64,000 nucleotides of DNA from UMGS1696 sp964621165. Lineage in GTDB: Bacteria; Bacillota; Clostridia; Oscillospirales; CAG-272. The notes under the pieces are model-generated. The model was given only the letters and a program-made list of their open reading frames with translations, was not told where the DNA came from and searched no databases. Both the position numbers and the translations under genes were made by a program. The stretch's first letter is position 1, and each line of letters begins with the position of its first letter. Positions 52,592 to 61,249 of the stretch are shown piece after piece. The stretch is from the NCBI GenBank assembly GCA_964621165.1, contig CAZULC010000003.1:124001-188000 (forward strand). Direction: 5' to 3'.

Positions 52592-52851
52592 TAATATCAA
52601 ATTATGGAGGAACAAACGGCATGGACAGCGGTGATTGTACAGACGGGAACCGACGAAGCATTATTTTAAATAAGAATAAGTGGTTCTTTTCCCGTAAGCC
52701 GTGCGAATATTGTCTGAGTAAAGCACAACTTCGCTCTTTTCGCGGGCAGAGGTATGCTTTTTTGCATTTTCGCCGGCTCTTAACCTGATATTTTCCCGGA
52801 ATACGCATAAACAAACAGGATAATACATATTTTCGGAGGAAATTTCAAGTT
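52592..52851 (+). promoter_or_regulatory. Structured leader with a terminator-like hairpin upstream of the CNNM/CorC gene
   Basis: Helices: ACGGC (52616-52620) with GCCGT (52698-52702); ACGGG plus AACC (52643-52651) with GGTT (52682-52685) and CCCGT (52691-52695); and a terminator-like hairpin AAAGCA..ACTTC (52720-52732) with GAGGT..TGCTTT (52749-52760) followed by T6. The terminator lies before the transporter start, so the leader probably controls read-through. I do not recognise it as M-box or yybP-ykoY. Confidence 0.55.
52621..52788 (+). CDS. Candidate 55-residue upstream ORF in the CNNM/CorC leader
   Basis: ATG 52621 has a perfect GGAGG 10 bp upstream and encodes a short peptide beginning MDSGDCTDGNRRS, rich in basic and aromatic residues, that I do not recognise. 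The ORF runs across the terminator-like hairpin and ends 28 bp beyond the hairpin, so a translating ribosome would disrupt it. That is the layout of a translation-coupled attenuator. The ORF could instead be accidental, overlying structural RNA. Confidence 0.4.
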   Translation: MDSGDCTDGNRRSIILNKNKWFFSRKPCEYCLSKAQLRSFRGQRYAFLHFRRLLT

Positions 52852-54246
52852 ATGAAATCAATTTGGGGACAGCTTCTTCTCCAACTGATACTGATATTTT
52901 TAAACGCGGTTTTTGCCTGCGCGGAAATTGCGGTTTTATCGGTAAATGAAGCTAAAATAGCTAAGCTTGAAGAAAGCGGAAACAGGCGTGCCAAAAAGTT
53001 GCATAATCTGACTGAGCAGCCGTCGAAATTCTTGTCCACCATCCAGATAGCCATAACACTGTCAGGCTTTCTCGGAAGTGCTTTCGCGGCTGACAACTTC
53101 GCCTCGAGACTTGTGGCATGGGCGCAGAAAGTCGGCGTGAAAATGAACATGGAAGCCCTGCAGAACATAGCGGTAATCATCATCACCCTTCTTTTATCCT
53201 ATGTGACATTGATTTTCGGCGAGCTGGTGCCAAAGCGAATCGCTATGAAGAAAAGCGAAAGCATGGCTCTCAGAATGGCTCCAATGCTCTGCGGAGTTGC
53301 TAAAATCTTCACGCCAATCGTGTGGTTTTTGTCAGTTTCGACAAATGGCGTTCTCAGACTTTTCGGAATCAACCCCAACGAAGAGGAGGAACATTTCGGC
53401 GAGGACGAAATCAGGCTCATGGTTGACGAAAGCAGCCAGAAGGGCGTCATCGACGAACAGGAACAGAAGATGATCCAGAATGTGTTCGAGTTCGACGACC
53501 TTACCGTCAGCGAGTTTGCCACACATAGAACGGATATAGCGATTCTCTGGCTTGACGAGGACGCGGAAACGTGGGAAAACACAATCCACGAGACGCGCCA
53601 CTCCAACTATCCGGTATGCGGCGACACAATCGACGAGGTAATCGGCATCCTTTCGGTGAAGGACTACTTCAGACTGCGGGGAGCCGACCGTGAAACACTG
53701 CTCAGGGAAGCGGTAAAGCCTGCCTATTTCGTACCCGAGGGAATCCACGCCGACGTTCTGTTCAAGCAGATGCAGACCACCCGCAACCACTTCGCCGTTG
53801 TGCTTGATGAATACGGCGGAATGATGGGTATTGTCACCATGAACGACCTTCTCGAGCAGCTTGTAGGCGACCTCAACGACGGCGACAAAGAAGAGACAAC
53901 CGAGCCGGACATCGTAAAGGTTAACGACAATACATGGACTATTCACGGCGTTGCGCCACTAAGCGATGTTGCCGAGGAGCTTGAAGTGGAACTGCCGGAG
54001 GAAAAGTTTGACACCATGGGCGGCTATGTTTTCTCAAGCTATGGCGTTGTACCCGAGGACGGGACGGAATTTAAAGTGGAACTTCCGCCTCTTCAGGTTC
54101 GCGTGACGGAAATAAAGGACCACAGAATAGTAAAAATGACCGTTGTCAAGGAAATTCAGGAAGAGGAAGAAGAGGACGAAAAGGATAGACGCTTCGGCAA
54201 ATCCGATAAGGAAAAGCCTGAAAAATCCGATAAGTCCGACGATTAA
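52852..54246 (+). CDS. CNNM/CorC (HlyC/CorC) family transporter
   Basis: The N-terminal DUF21/CNNM membrane domain (about 1-190; four helices, FLSTIQIAITLSGFLGSAFA and FGELVPKRIAMKKSES) is followed by a CBS pair (about 205-340). A CorC_HlyC domain (about 355-435) and a charged Lys/Asp/Glu tail complete it. Family members export or sense Mg2+ or other divalent cations. Its 464 residues are usual. SD GGAGG precedes ATG 52852. The long structured leader upstream suggests metal-responsive control; that is inference. Confidence 0.92.
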   Translation: MKSIWGQLLLQLILIFLNAVFACAEIAVLSVNEAKIAKLEESGNRRAKKLHNLTEQPSKFLSTIQIAITLSGFLGSAFAADNFASRLVAWAQKVGVKMNMEALQNIAVIIITLLLSYVTLIFGELVPKRIAMKKSESMALRMAPMLCGVAKIFTPIVWFLSVSTNGVLRLFGINPNEEEEHFGEDEIRLMVDESSQKGVIDEQEQKMIQNVFEFDDLTVSEFATHRTDIAILWLDEDAETWENTIHETRHSNYPVCGDTIDEVIGILSVKDYFRLRGADRETLLREAVKPAYFVPEGIHADVLFKQMQTTRNHFAVVLDEYGGMMGIVTMNDLLEQLVGDLNDGDKEETTEPDIVKVNDNTWTIHGVAPLSDVAEELEVELPEEKFDTMGGYVFSSYGVVPEDGTEFKVELPPLQVRVTEIKDHRIVKMTVVKEIQEEEEEDEKDRRFGKSDKEKPEKSDKSDD

Positions 54247-54275
54247 TCTTGAGCCTGACATAAAATGAACAAAAT

Positions 54276-54312
54276 AAATCCTCCCAGGAGTTGATCCAAG
54301 GAGGATTTTTAT
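54276..54312. terminator. Bidirectional terminator
   Basis: AAATCCTCC and GGAGGATTT form a 9-bp stem followed by T-rich sequence on both strands. It separates the convergent transporter and lipoprotein genes. Confidence 0.82.
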
Positions 54313-54319
54313 TATAGCA

Positions 54320-54985
54320 TTACTTTACTTCATCGGCAGGGAGCAACTTTTTGAAGTACAGCGTCCCATCGTCACGTTTGATAATCAGGGCAAAGTATTC
54401 TTCCGATATGGTGCTGTTGTCCTCGGAGGCGACGTGGAAGTTCACCCGGTAGGTTTTGTCGCTCTCAGAAATCGCCGTTATAACAGGCACATATTCCGGG
54501 TACTTGGTGAGAGCCGGACAGACATAAGCGTCAACCTTTGACAGATATTTGAATCTGTTCCCGTTTTTGTTGGTGATTTTTACGTCTCCGCCGAAATAAC
54601 GGTACATCGTGGCTTCAAAATCATTTACCGGTATGATCTGGGATATAACATATTCGGGATAAACCTTCATCGCCTTTTGTATCAAATCGGTATTCCCTGA
54701 ATACTTCGCGTACTCGGTTTCCAGCATGTAGAAAAGAACCGCGTCACGGTATTCGTCAATAGCATCCTCCATGTTTTCAAAGGTAGGCAGAGACGCCGAA
54801 TCGGTGACGAGAATCTCCAGTAGTTCTTCAATAACGCCGGCTTCTTCGCTGTTTACGTCGTGAACCTTTGTGACGGTCTCGCTCATGTAGTCGTAGGTGT
54901 CAAATCCAAGGGTATCCGCAATGGAGCAGGAAGTGAATATGATGGTAAATACCGCAAAAAACAATAATAAGAATTTATTCTTCAT
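54320..54985 (-). CDS. Hypothetical lipoprotein downstream of folC
   Basis: A signal peptide with a lipobox-like TIIFTSC at the N-terminus marks it as a lipoprotein of about 200 mature residues. The rest is a soluble domain with no motif I recognise (VTKVHDVNSEEAGVIEELLE; YRVNFHVASEDNSTISEEYF). It lies 33 bp after the folC stop on the same strand. A folate-related role is not supported by its sequence. The start codon has no clear SD. Confidence 0.75.
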   Translation of the reverse strand: MKNKFLLLFFAVFTIIFTSCSIADTLGFDTYDYMSETVTKVHDVNSEEAGVIEELLEILVTDSASLPTFENMEDAIDEYRDAVLFYMLETEYAKYSGNTDLIQKAMKVYPEYVISQIIPVNDFEATMYRYFGGDVKITNKNGNRFKYLSKVDAYVCPALTKYPEYVPVITAISESDKTYRVNFHVASEDNSTISEEYFALIIKRDDGTLYFKKLLPADEVK

Positions 54986-55018
54986 GTTATATCTATGTTA
55001 GTGTAATAATAAATGTTA

Positions 55019-56308
55019 TCAGATATTCAGGCTTTTTTTGACCGCGTTCTTCACGTCGGCGTACATGTACAGTGACCCAAGACATACAAGTGGACGTCCG
55101 TTCGCCTGAGCAAATTCGACAGCCGCACAGACGCCGTCGTCTATTGCCGAAAAAGCATGTGAAACGACGCCGAAAGACTCAAATTCACGCTCAACGACGG
55201 TAGAAACAAGCGAGCGTGCATTCTGTGGAGTAACTGTAAACGCACATTCACAAAGCGGCGCGAGGTTCCCGATCATCTTCCGGTGGTCCTTGTCGGCCAT
55301 CACACCCATGAGCAGTACAACCTTTCCGTCGTCAGTCAAGGGCGAGAGGTAATGACGTATATTTTCTTCGGCACTGCGTATTCCCTGAGGATTGTGAGCG
55401 CCGTCGTAAATCACAAGAGGTGAGCGCGACAGTATCTCAAACCGGGCTTTCCACCGAGCCGCAAAAAGTCCGTCAGCCACAGCTTTGCAGGGAACTTTGA
55501 TTCCCTCTTCTCTCAGCATTTCTATAGCAGTCAGAACATTGGCAGCATTGCGGGTCTGGTATAGTCCGAGAAGATTTATCTTAACCCTGTCGTTCCCAAA
55601 GTAAAATTCGGTTCCGCAAAGATCCGACTTTATGTCGTGAATCCGGGAATAATCCACCCGCCTGCAATACGACTTCATTTCCTGCGTTTTTTCTTCAATC
55701 ACCCGTGAAGCGTCGCCGTCGCACTCGCCATAAAGAACCGGAACTCCTGTTTTAATAATTCCAGCCTTTTCAGCGGCAATTTCGGCGGTAGTTCTGCCAA
55801 GCAGCGCAGTGTGGTCGAGATCAATTCCTGTGATGACCGACAGGACCGGCGTGCTTATTACATTGGTGGAATCAAGCCGACCGCCCAGTCCGCATTCGAA
55901 AACCACAAAGTCGCAGCCACACCGTGCGTAATAAGACAGAGCGATTGCTGTAATCAGCTCAAACTCCGTAGGCGGACACTCCATTTTGTCGGCAAACTGC
56001 TTCACATAAGAAGTCTCAGCCGCCAAGTCCTCGTCGGAGATGTTTTTGCCATTCAGGATGATGCGTTCGTTGAACTCCTCGATAAACGGGGAAGTGAACA
56101 GCCCCACGGAATACCCCGCCGACAGTAGAATCTGTGAAATCATGCTGCAGAACGAGCCTTTTCCGTTGGTTCCGGCCACATGAATAAAGCGGAGCCTGTT
56201 TTGCGGATTGCCGAGAAGGGAACATAGCTCCGTGATCCGCTCAAGTCCTGGACGGCTGCCCTGCCACGAAACCGAATGTATATACTCAAGAGCTTCTTTA
56301 TATGTCAT
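55019..56308 (-). CDS. folC: Folylpolyglutamate synthase
   Basis: FolC adds glutamate to folates, trapping them in the cell; some homologues also make dihydrofolate. Mur-ligase-type ATP site HVAGTNGKGSFCSMI near residue 45, VFECGLGGRLDSTNVI, GIDLDHTALLG near 165, and VIYDGAHNPQGIR near 305 are seen. Length of about 429 residues is normal. I start at ATG 56308; a GTG nine bases upstream is possible. It follows folT by 26 bp, so uptake and retention of folate are coexpressed under the upstream THF riboswitch. Confidence 0.93.
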   Translation of the reverse strand: MTYKEALEYIHSVSWQGSRPGLERITELCSLLGNPQNRLRFIHVAGTNGKGSFCSMISQILLSAGYSVGLFTSPFIEEFNERIILNGKNISDEDLAAETSYVKQFADKMECPPTEFELITAIALSYYARCGCDFVVFECGLGGRLDSTNVISTPVLSVITGIDLDHTALLGRTTAEIAAEKAGIIKTGVPVLYGECDGDASRVIEEKTQEMKSYCRRVDYSRIHDIKSDLCGTEFYFGNDRVKINLLGLYQTRNAANVLTAIEMLREEGIKVPCKAVADGLFAARWKARFEILSRSPLVIYDGAHNPQGIRSAEENIRHYLSPLTDDGKVVLLMGVMADKDHRKMIGNLAPLCECAFTVTPQNARSLVSTVVEREFESFGVVSHAFSAIDDGVCAAVEFAQANGRPLVCLGSLYMYADVKNAVKKSLNI

Positions 56309-56334
56309 TTTCAACACTTCTTATCGTAGAAATA

Positions 56335-56919
56335 CTATATTTTCCTGATTTTTTCGCACAGCCTGATGATAATCGGAATCAGAATCAGATTCACCGGAAT
56401 AAGAAGGGCGTATTCGGGAAGCCGGTATAAAAACCAACCCCAGTACGTCTTCGAGCCGTAGAGAACGCTGACCCAGATTGTGTTGATGAAAAGCCCGATT
56501 ACCAGATTGTTTATAAGAACCGGCGGCAGAATGTTAGTGAGAAAGTATCGGACTCCCTCAAGCTTTACATCCTTTCCTTCACGCTTTTGCAGGAATATTC
56601 CGTAGGAAATGCCCATCAGCGCCGCACTCATCGTGAATCCGGGAAAATACGGACCAATGGGGAAGAGAACCGCCCCAAGAAAATCAGCCAAGGCATAGAC
56701 AATCGCGGAAACGGCAGGCCCATATAAAACCGCCGCCGCCACAACCGGCACAAAACTGAACCCAATCTTCCAGCCATTGGTGTTGATTGAGCAGAACCGG
56801 CTCAGGACAATCTCAACCGCCACAAGAAGCGCGGAGACTGTGATGAGCTTTATGTTGATTTTCTTGCCGAGACTCTCATTCTGGTTATTGCTTAAATTTT
56901 TGCCTTGATTAGTGTTCAT
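56335..56919 (-). CDS. folT: Folate-specific ECF transporter S component FolT
   Basis: The 194-residue membrane protein has about six helices (ITVSALLVAVEIVLSRF, FVPVVAAAVLYGPAVSAIVY, ADFLGAVLFPIGPYFPGFTM), the layout of the folate-binding S component of energy-coupling factor importers. It would work with the shared EcfA/A'/T module, which is not in this window. A strong SD (AAGGAGG) precedes ATG 56919. A THF riboswitch lies upstream, and folC is next. Confidence 0.93.
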   Translation of the reverse strand: MNTNQGKNLSNNQNESLGKKINIKLITVSALLVAVEIVLSRFCSINTNGWKIGFSFVPVVAAAVLYGPAVSAIVYALADFLGAVLFPIGPYFPGFTMSAALMGISYGIFLQKREGKDVKLEGVRYFLTNILPPVLINNLVIGLFINTIWVSVLYGSKTYWGWFLYRLPEYALLIPVNLILIPIIIRLCEKIRKI

Positions 56920-56934
56920 AAGTAAACCTCCTTA

Positions 56935-57171
56935 AAAATAACAAAAATAAGCAAAACCGGAGTCCTGCCGCACGCAAGGCAAAAACAGGAAAACCACCCT
57001 GCGGTACTATAACCCGAGATCAATGAATCAAAATCGGGCTGTATTAAAAGAGATTTACTCTTCCGGCGGGATGCAGCATTATAACCGCAGGCCGGAAATC
57101 ATATCCGCGTAAATCGGGATTTTAAGTGGAAAACGCCTGAATCTGCGGCAGCTTATACTTAAAATTACCTC
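56935..57171 (-). promoter_or_regulatory. Additional structured leader between the THF riboswitch and folT
   Basis: On the minus strand, between the aptamer and folT, several hairpins are readable: TTTTAAGT/ACTTAAAA, TTCCGGC/GCCGGAA, AGAG/TCTC with TTTT, CCCGA/TCGGG and TCCTG/CAGGA. Simple THF expression platforms are far shorter. The role is unknown; it may hold the expression platform plus a second regulatory element. Confidence 0.45.
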
Positions 57172-57249
57172 GGAGCGGATATAACTTAGCCTTTCGTCCG
57201 TCGGTCAACTCCCCGTTCCGACAGCACTTAACGCCATAACGCTTACTCC
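57172..57249 (-). promoter_or_regulatory. THF (tetrahydrofolate) riboswitch aptamer
   Basis: On the minus strand the 78-nt element begins GGAGTAAGCG and contains the invariant GGCGTTAAGTG, the CGAAAGG loop and the closing TCCGCTCC, which pairs with the 5' GGAG. These match the class I THF riboswitch consensus, as does its position before folT-folC. It should reduce expression when reduced folates are plentiful. Confidence 0.88.
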
Positions 57250-57288
57250 AGATTTAAGGACCAATCGCTTTGATTAATCCCTGCTAAA

Positions 57289-57317
57289 ATTATAGCACAC
57301 CATTCGTCAGGATTCAA
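57289..57317 (-). promoter_or_regulatory. Promoter of the folT-folC unit
   Basis: On the minus strand TTGAAT (57312-57317) and TATAAT (57289-57294) with a 17-bp spacer. The transcript starts about 30 bp before the riboswitch. The rest of the interval (57318-57479) toward hprK is AT-rich, and I see no gene there. Confidence 0.82.
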
Positions 57318-57479
57318 GCGGTTGATAATCATGTAAAGAAAATCTCACCTTTGAACATACCTAAGGGTGTGCTTATGTCAGTTTTACAGTATAAATTACA
57401 AAAAAATGTATATAAGTGCCGAATCGGGCTGATAACTCATTAATATAATCCAAAACCCGTATAAATATTCACTGGCTGT

Positions 57480-58418
57480 TTATTCGCTCAGGCCCATTGA
57501 CTGCATCAGCTTTGCGTTGAACTCCTCGGCAGTGTTGTAGCCCATCTTCTTCTGGCGGTTGTTCATGGCGGCAATCTCAAGAACCACCGCGAGGTTGCGT
57601 CCGGGCTTCACGGGAATCGTGGTCATGGGAATCTTAATGCCCATAATGTCCGTGTAGTCGCTCTCGAGTCCCAGCCGGTCGTACATTTTTCCTTGGACCC
57701 AAGGCTCCAGATTTATAACCATGTCCACCTTTTCCGTAGCCTTGACCGAACCCATACCGAATAGCCGGCGAACGTCCACAATGCCGATACCGCGCAGCTC
57801 AATGTAGTATTTCAAAATCTCGGGAGCCGTTCCTACGATGGACTTTGCCGAAACCTTGCGAAGCTCCACCGCGTCGTCTGCAATGAATCTGTGGCCACGC
57901 TTAATCAGCTCAATGGCCGTCTCGCTCTTTCCGACTCCGCTGTCTCCAGTGATGAATATTCCCTCGCCGTAAACCTCCACAAGAACGCCGTGACGCGTAA
58001 TCTGAGGCGCAAGCTGAACATGCAGATATGAAATCAGCGCCGCCATAAAATCGCTTGTGTTTTCCGTGGTTGTGCAGAGAGGTACCTCAAAATACTCCGC
58101 CAATTCCAAAAGAGTCTCGTCGACCTCGTTTCCGTGAGCCATGACGATAAGAACCGGGTGCATTTTGAGAAAATCCGTCAGTCTCTCCCGACGCAGCTCC
58201 TCCGGCATTTTTTTTATGTACATAGCCTCAGCGTTTCCGAGAACCTGAATCCGCTTTGGATCAAAATGCTCAAAAAAGCCGGTGAGAACCAGTCCCGGCC
58301 TGCTGACGTCCGAGTCGGCAATCATAATTTTGGAAGGATCGTCCGGAGTGCTGACGACTGTCATTTCCGTCTCGTTTATTATCTTCTGCAAATCTACTCT
58401 TGAAGTGAAGTCTTCCAT
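57480..58418 (-). CDS. hprK: HPr kinase/phosphorylase
   Basis: HprK phosphorylates HPr at Ser46 in response to glycolytic intermediates and is the sensor for carbon catabolite control. The Walker A GDSGVGKSE lies near 158-166, with the HPrK signature LEIAAMNNRQKKMGYNTAEE close to the C-terminus. GHRFIADDAVE also fits. I start at ATG 58418; TTG 58430 abuts the SD AAAGG. The 312-residue length is normal. It has its own promoter, and lgt or ptsH are not adjacent. Confidence 0.95.
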   Translation of the reverse strand: MEDFTSRVDLQKIINETEMTVVSTPDDPSKIMIADSDVSRPGLVLTGFFEHFDPKRIQVLGNAEAMYIKKMPEELRRERLTDFLKMHPVLIVMAHGNEVDETLLELAEYFEVPLCTTTENTSDFMAALISYLHVQLAPQITRHGVLVEVYGEGIFITGDSGVGKSETAIELIKRGHRFIADDAVELRKVSAKSIVGTAPEILKYYIELRGIGIVDVRRLFGMGSVKATEKVDMVINLEPWVQGKMYDRLGLESDYTDIMGIKIPMTTIPVKPGRNLAVVLEIAAMNNRQKKMGYNTAEEFNAKLMQSMGLSE

Positions 58419-58464
58419 ATCTATAACCAAACCTTTGCGGGATATCCCTGATGTATTTTACTCT

Positions 58465-58493
58465 ATTATATCATAAGATTCAGCGGAATGCAA
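58465..58493 (-). promoter_or_regulatory. Promoter for hprK
   Basis: On the minus strand TTGCAT (58488-58493) and TATAAT (58465-58470), 17-bp spacer. Confidence 0.78.
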
Positions 58494-58602
58494 TATTTTT
58501 TTGCCATGACAGACATAAAATATATATAATCGGACAAGTTACAGAGCGTTTTGAATTATAAGATTAAATCATGTTAAATTATAATTTTTTCACCTCAGAT
58601 TA

Positions 58603-58631
58603 TTGAATTTATTTTAAAAATGTGATATAAT
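58603..58631 (+). promoter_or_regulatory. Promoter for pcrA
   Basis: TTGAAT (58603-58608) and TATAAT (58626-58631), 17-bp spacer, leaving a 5' untranslated region of about 140 nt. The divergent 358-bp interval 58419-58776 holds this and the hprK promoter and no gene that I can support. Confidence 0.75.
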
Positions 58632-58776
58632 AGTATATAAGGGCAGAGAGTGGCATTTGAATATGATTATGGCAAAAAATCGTATTCTCGCCGCAAACGT
58701 ATTTATTTGATAAAGTAAAGCATATAATAAGTTTTATTATTCATATACTTACATATTACAGAAATGAGCGTGTTTT

Positions 58777-61206
58777 ATGGCGTTAAACAATCCAAATTTA
58801 CAAGAGTCCTATTTGCGACTGAAGAGAGAGCTGTTCGATAAGTATTATGACAAGCTCAACGATAAGCAGAGGGAAGCCGTTTATCATGTAAGCGGACCTC
58901 TTTTAATATTGGCAGGAGCAGGAAGCGGAAAAACCACAGTTCTTGTCAACCGTCTTGCCTATACCATAAGATACGGAGACGCTTATAATTCAGATTTGGT
59001 TCCGACAGATGTAAACGAGGACTCCATAACCGATATGCAAAAAGCTCTCAGCCTCCCCCGTGAAGAGCTTGGAGAATATCTCGAGCGTTTCAGCGTGAAC
59101 CCGCCGGCTCCATGGCAGGTCATGGCGATCACCTTCACAAATAAAGCGGCGCGCGAAATCAAGTCCCGTATACAGACAATATTCGGCGAAGACAGCGAGG
59201 AAGCGTCTGAAATCAAAACCGGAACCTTCCACTCCATATGCGTGCAGATTCTGCGGAAATACGGCGATAACATCGGCTACGACCGCAGCTTCACCATATG
59301 CGACACCGACGACAGCAAGAAGCAGATTCAGCTTTGCATGAAGCAGCTCACCATCGACGACAAGGTGCTTCCGGTAAAGACGGTCCAGAGCGCAATCAGC
59401 CGTGCAAAGGATAAGCTCATAGGCCCGGAAGAATACATGACTCAGGCGGGAAGCGACGTCAAGTACAAGCAGATTGCCCAGATATACGAGCTGTATTCGA
59501 TGAAGCTGAAGACCCAGAACCTTCTCGATTTCGACGATATAATCATGCAGACCGTGACGCTCCTGACCGAATGCGAGGACGTGCGCAGAACCCTCCAGAA
59601 CCGCTACAGATACATCTCCGTGGACGAATATCAGGACACCAACGCGGCACAGCTTGAACTGACCCTTCTTCTGTCGGCAAAGCACAAGAACATCATGGTA
59701 GTAGGCGACGACGACCAGAGCATATACAAGTTCCGCGGCGCGGTAATCGAAAACATCCTGAATTTCGACAAGCATTACGACAACACCGCCGTAATCAAGC
59801 TTGAAGAGAACTACCGCTCAACCAAGACAATCCTCAACGCCGCAAACTCCGTCATTAGCAACAACTCCGGCAGAATGGGCAAAACTCTCTGGACCGAAGG
59901 AAACGAAGGCGACAAAATACAGATCAAATACCTCGGGAACCAGAATGACGAAGGCCGCTACATCGCCGAAGTTGTCTCAAACGGAATCAAGGAAGGCAGA
60001 AGCTACAGGGACTACGCCGTGCTTTACCGCATGAATTCCCAGTCCCGTTCGGTTGAGCAGGCGTTTGCCAAGAGCGGAATCCCATACCGTTTGCTGGGCG
60101 GAATGCGCTTCTTCGACCGTATGGAAGTCAAGGATATTGTGGCGTACCTCTCTCTCATCAATAACCCCAGCGACGACCTGAGACTCCGCAGAATCATAAA
60201 CACACCCCGACGCGGAATCGGCGACAAATCCATTCAAATAGCCGAAACCCTCGCATATGAGGAAGGCTGCCGTCTGCTCGAATTTCTCCGCCGCGCAAAG
60301 AGGTACAACGCGATTTCCCCCGCAACGGCTAACCAGATGGTGAACTTCGTCTACATGATGGACCGTTTCCGCGAAGCCGCCGTGACAATGAAACCTTCAG
60401 AACTCATCGAATACGTTGCCGAGGAATCTGGCTACAACAAAATGCTCTCCGACATGACCGACATCGCCGAGCGTGACGAAAGACAGAACAACATAGGAGA
60501 ATTAATCTCAGCCGCAAGGGCATATGAAGAATCGGTTGAGGAGCCGTCCCTTGTGGAATTCCTCGAGGATGTGGCTCTTGTCTCCGACGTTGACAAATAC
60601 GACGAAACAGCCGACGCGGTGGTACTCATGACCATTCACTCGGCAAAAGGACTGGAGTTTCCAACCGTATTTCTCCCCGGAATGGAAGAGAACATCTTCC
60701 CAAGCTTCCAAACAATCCTCAACCCGGAGGAAATCGAAGAGGAACGCCGCCTCGCCTACGTGGCAATCACCCGTGCAAAGGAACAGCTCTGCATCACCCA
60801 CGTCCGCGACAGAATGCTCAACGGCAGAACCAGCTCCAATCAGCTCTCGCGTTTTGCCCAGGAAATTCCCGAGGAGCTTGCTGATAAGGATGAAGAGACT
60901 CCGGCAGACGAGGAGCTTCGCCAGCTAAGACAGCGTCCAGTAAAGCAGAAGCCGGTGAACTACTTCCTGAACGAAACCTCAAAGCCGTCGCCGTCCCTGA
61001 CCTACCCAAGAGCACACAAGGCTATGAGCGAAACACAGGCTGCCGTATTCGAACCGGGAGACACCGTAAAGCATATGACCTTCGGAATCGGCTCCGTCAT
61101 CTCAAAGAAGCCCATGGGCGGCGATACGCTCTATGAGATAGCCTTCGAAAAAGTCGGCACCAAAAAGCTCATGGCAACCTACGCCAAACTGACCAAGGTA
61201 GAATAA
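58777..61206 (+). CDS. pcrA: ATP-dependent DNA helicase PcrA/UvrD
   Basis: PcrA is a superfamily 1A 3'-5' helicase for DNA repair, replication restart and removal of stalled complexes. Its 809 residues carry motif I AGAGSGKT (46-53), motif II-like VDEYQDTN, motif III VVGDDDQSIYKFRGA, motif IV/Ia segments, motif V TIHSAKGLEFPTVFLPG and motif VI RRLAYVAITRAKEQL. The C-terminal Tudor-like segment VKHMTFGIGSVISKK is the RNA polymerase-binding region typical of PcrA. The start codon has no strong SD. Confidence 0.96.
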   Translation: MALNNPNLQESYLRLKRELFDKYYDKLNDKQREAVYHVSGPLLILAGAGSGKTTVLVNRLAYTIRYGDAYNSDLVPTDVNEDSITDMQKALSLPREELGEYLERFSVNPPAPWQVMAITFTNKAAREIKSRIQTIFGEDSEEASEIKTGTFHSICVQILRKYGDNIGYDRSFTICDTDDSKKQIQLCMKQLTIDDKVLPVKTVQSAISRAKDKLIGPEEYMTQAGSDVKYKQIAQIYELYSMKLKTQNLLDFDDIIMQTVTLLTECEDVRRTLQNRYRYISVDEYQDTNAAQLELTLLLSAKHKNIMVVGDDDQSIYKFRGAVIENILNFDKHYDNTAVIKLEENYRSTKTILNAANSVISNNSGRMGKTLWTEGNEGDKIQIKYLGNQNDEGRYIAEVVSNGIKEGRSYRDYAVLYRMNSQSRSVEQAFAKSGIPYRLLGGMRFFDRMEVKDIVAYLSLINNPSDDLRLRRIINTPRRGIGDKSIQIAETLAYEEGCRLLEFLRRAKRYNAISPATANQMVNFVYMMDRFREAAVTMKPSELIEYVAEESGYNKMLSDMTDIAERDERQNNIGELISAARAYEESVEEPSLVEFLEDVALVSDVDKYDETADAVVLMTIHSAKGLEFPTVFLPGMEENIFPSFQTILNPEEIEEERRLAYVAITRAKEQLCITHVRDRMLNGRTSSNQLSRFAQEIPEELADKDEETPADEELRQLRQRPVKQKPVNYFLNETSKPSPSLTYPRAHKAMSETQAAVFEPGDTVKHMTFGIGSVISKKPMGGDTLYEIAFEKVGTKKLMATYAKLTKVE

Positions 61207-61249
61207 AATCAACTATATCAAAAACTTCACCGAAAGGAATCACTCTTTC

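Noticed and set aside
56990..57020. AGGGTGG and ACCGC on the minus strand upstream of folT, resembling a T-box
   Set aside because: The T-box core needs AGGGTGGNACCGCG in that order; here ACCGC precedes AGGGTGG, there is no Stem I with a specifier, and folT is not an amino-acid gene.
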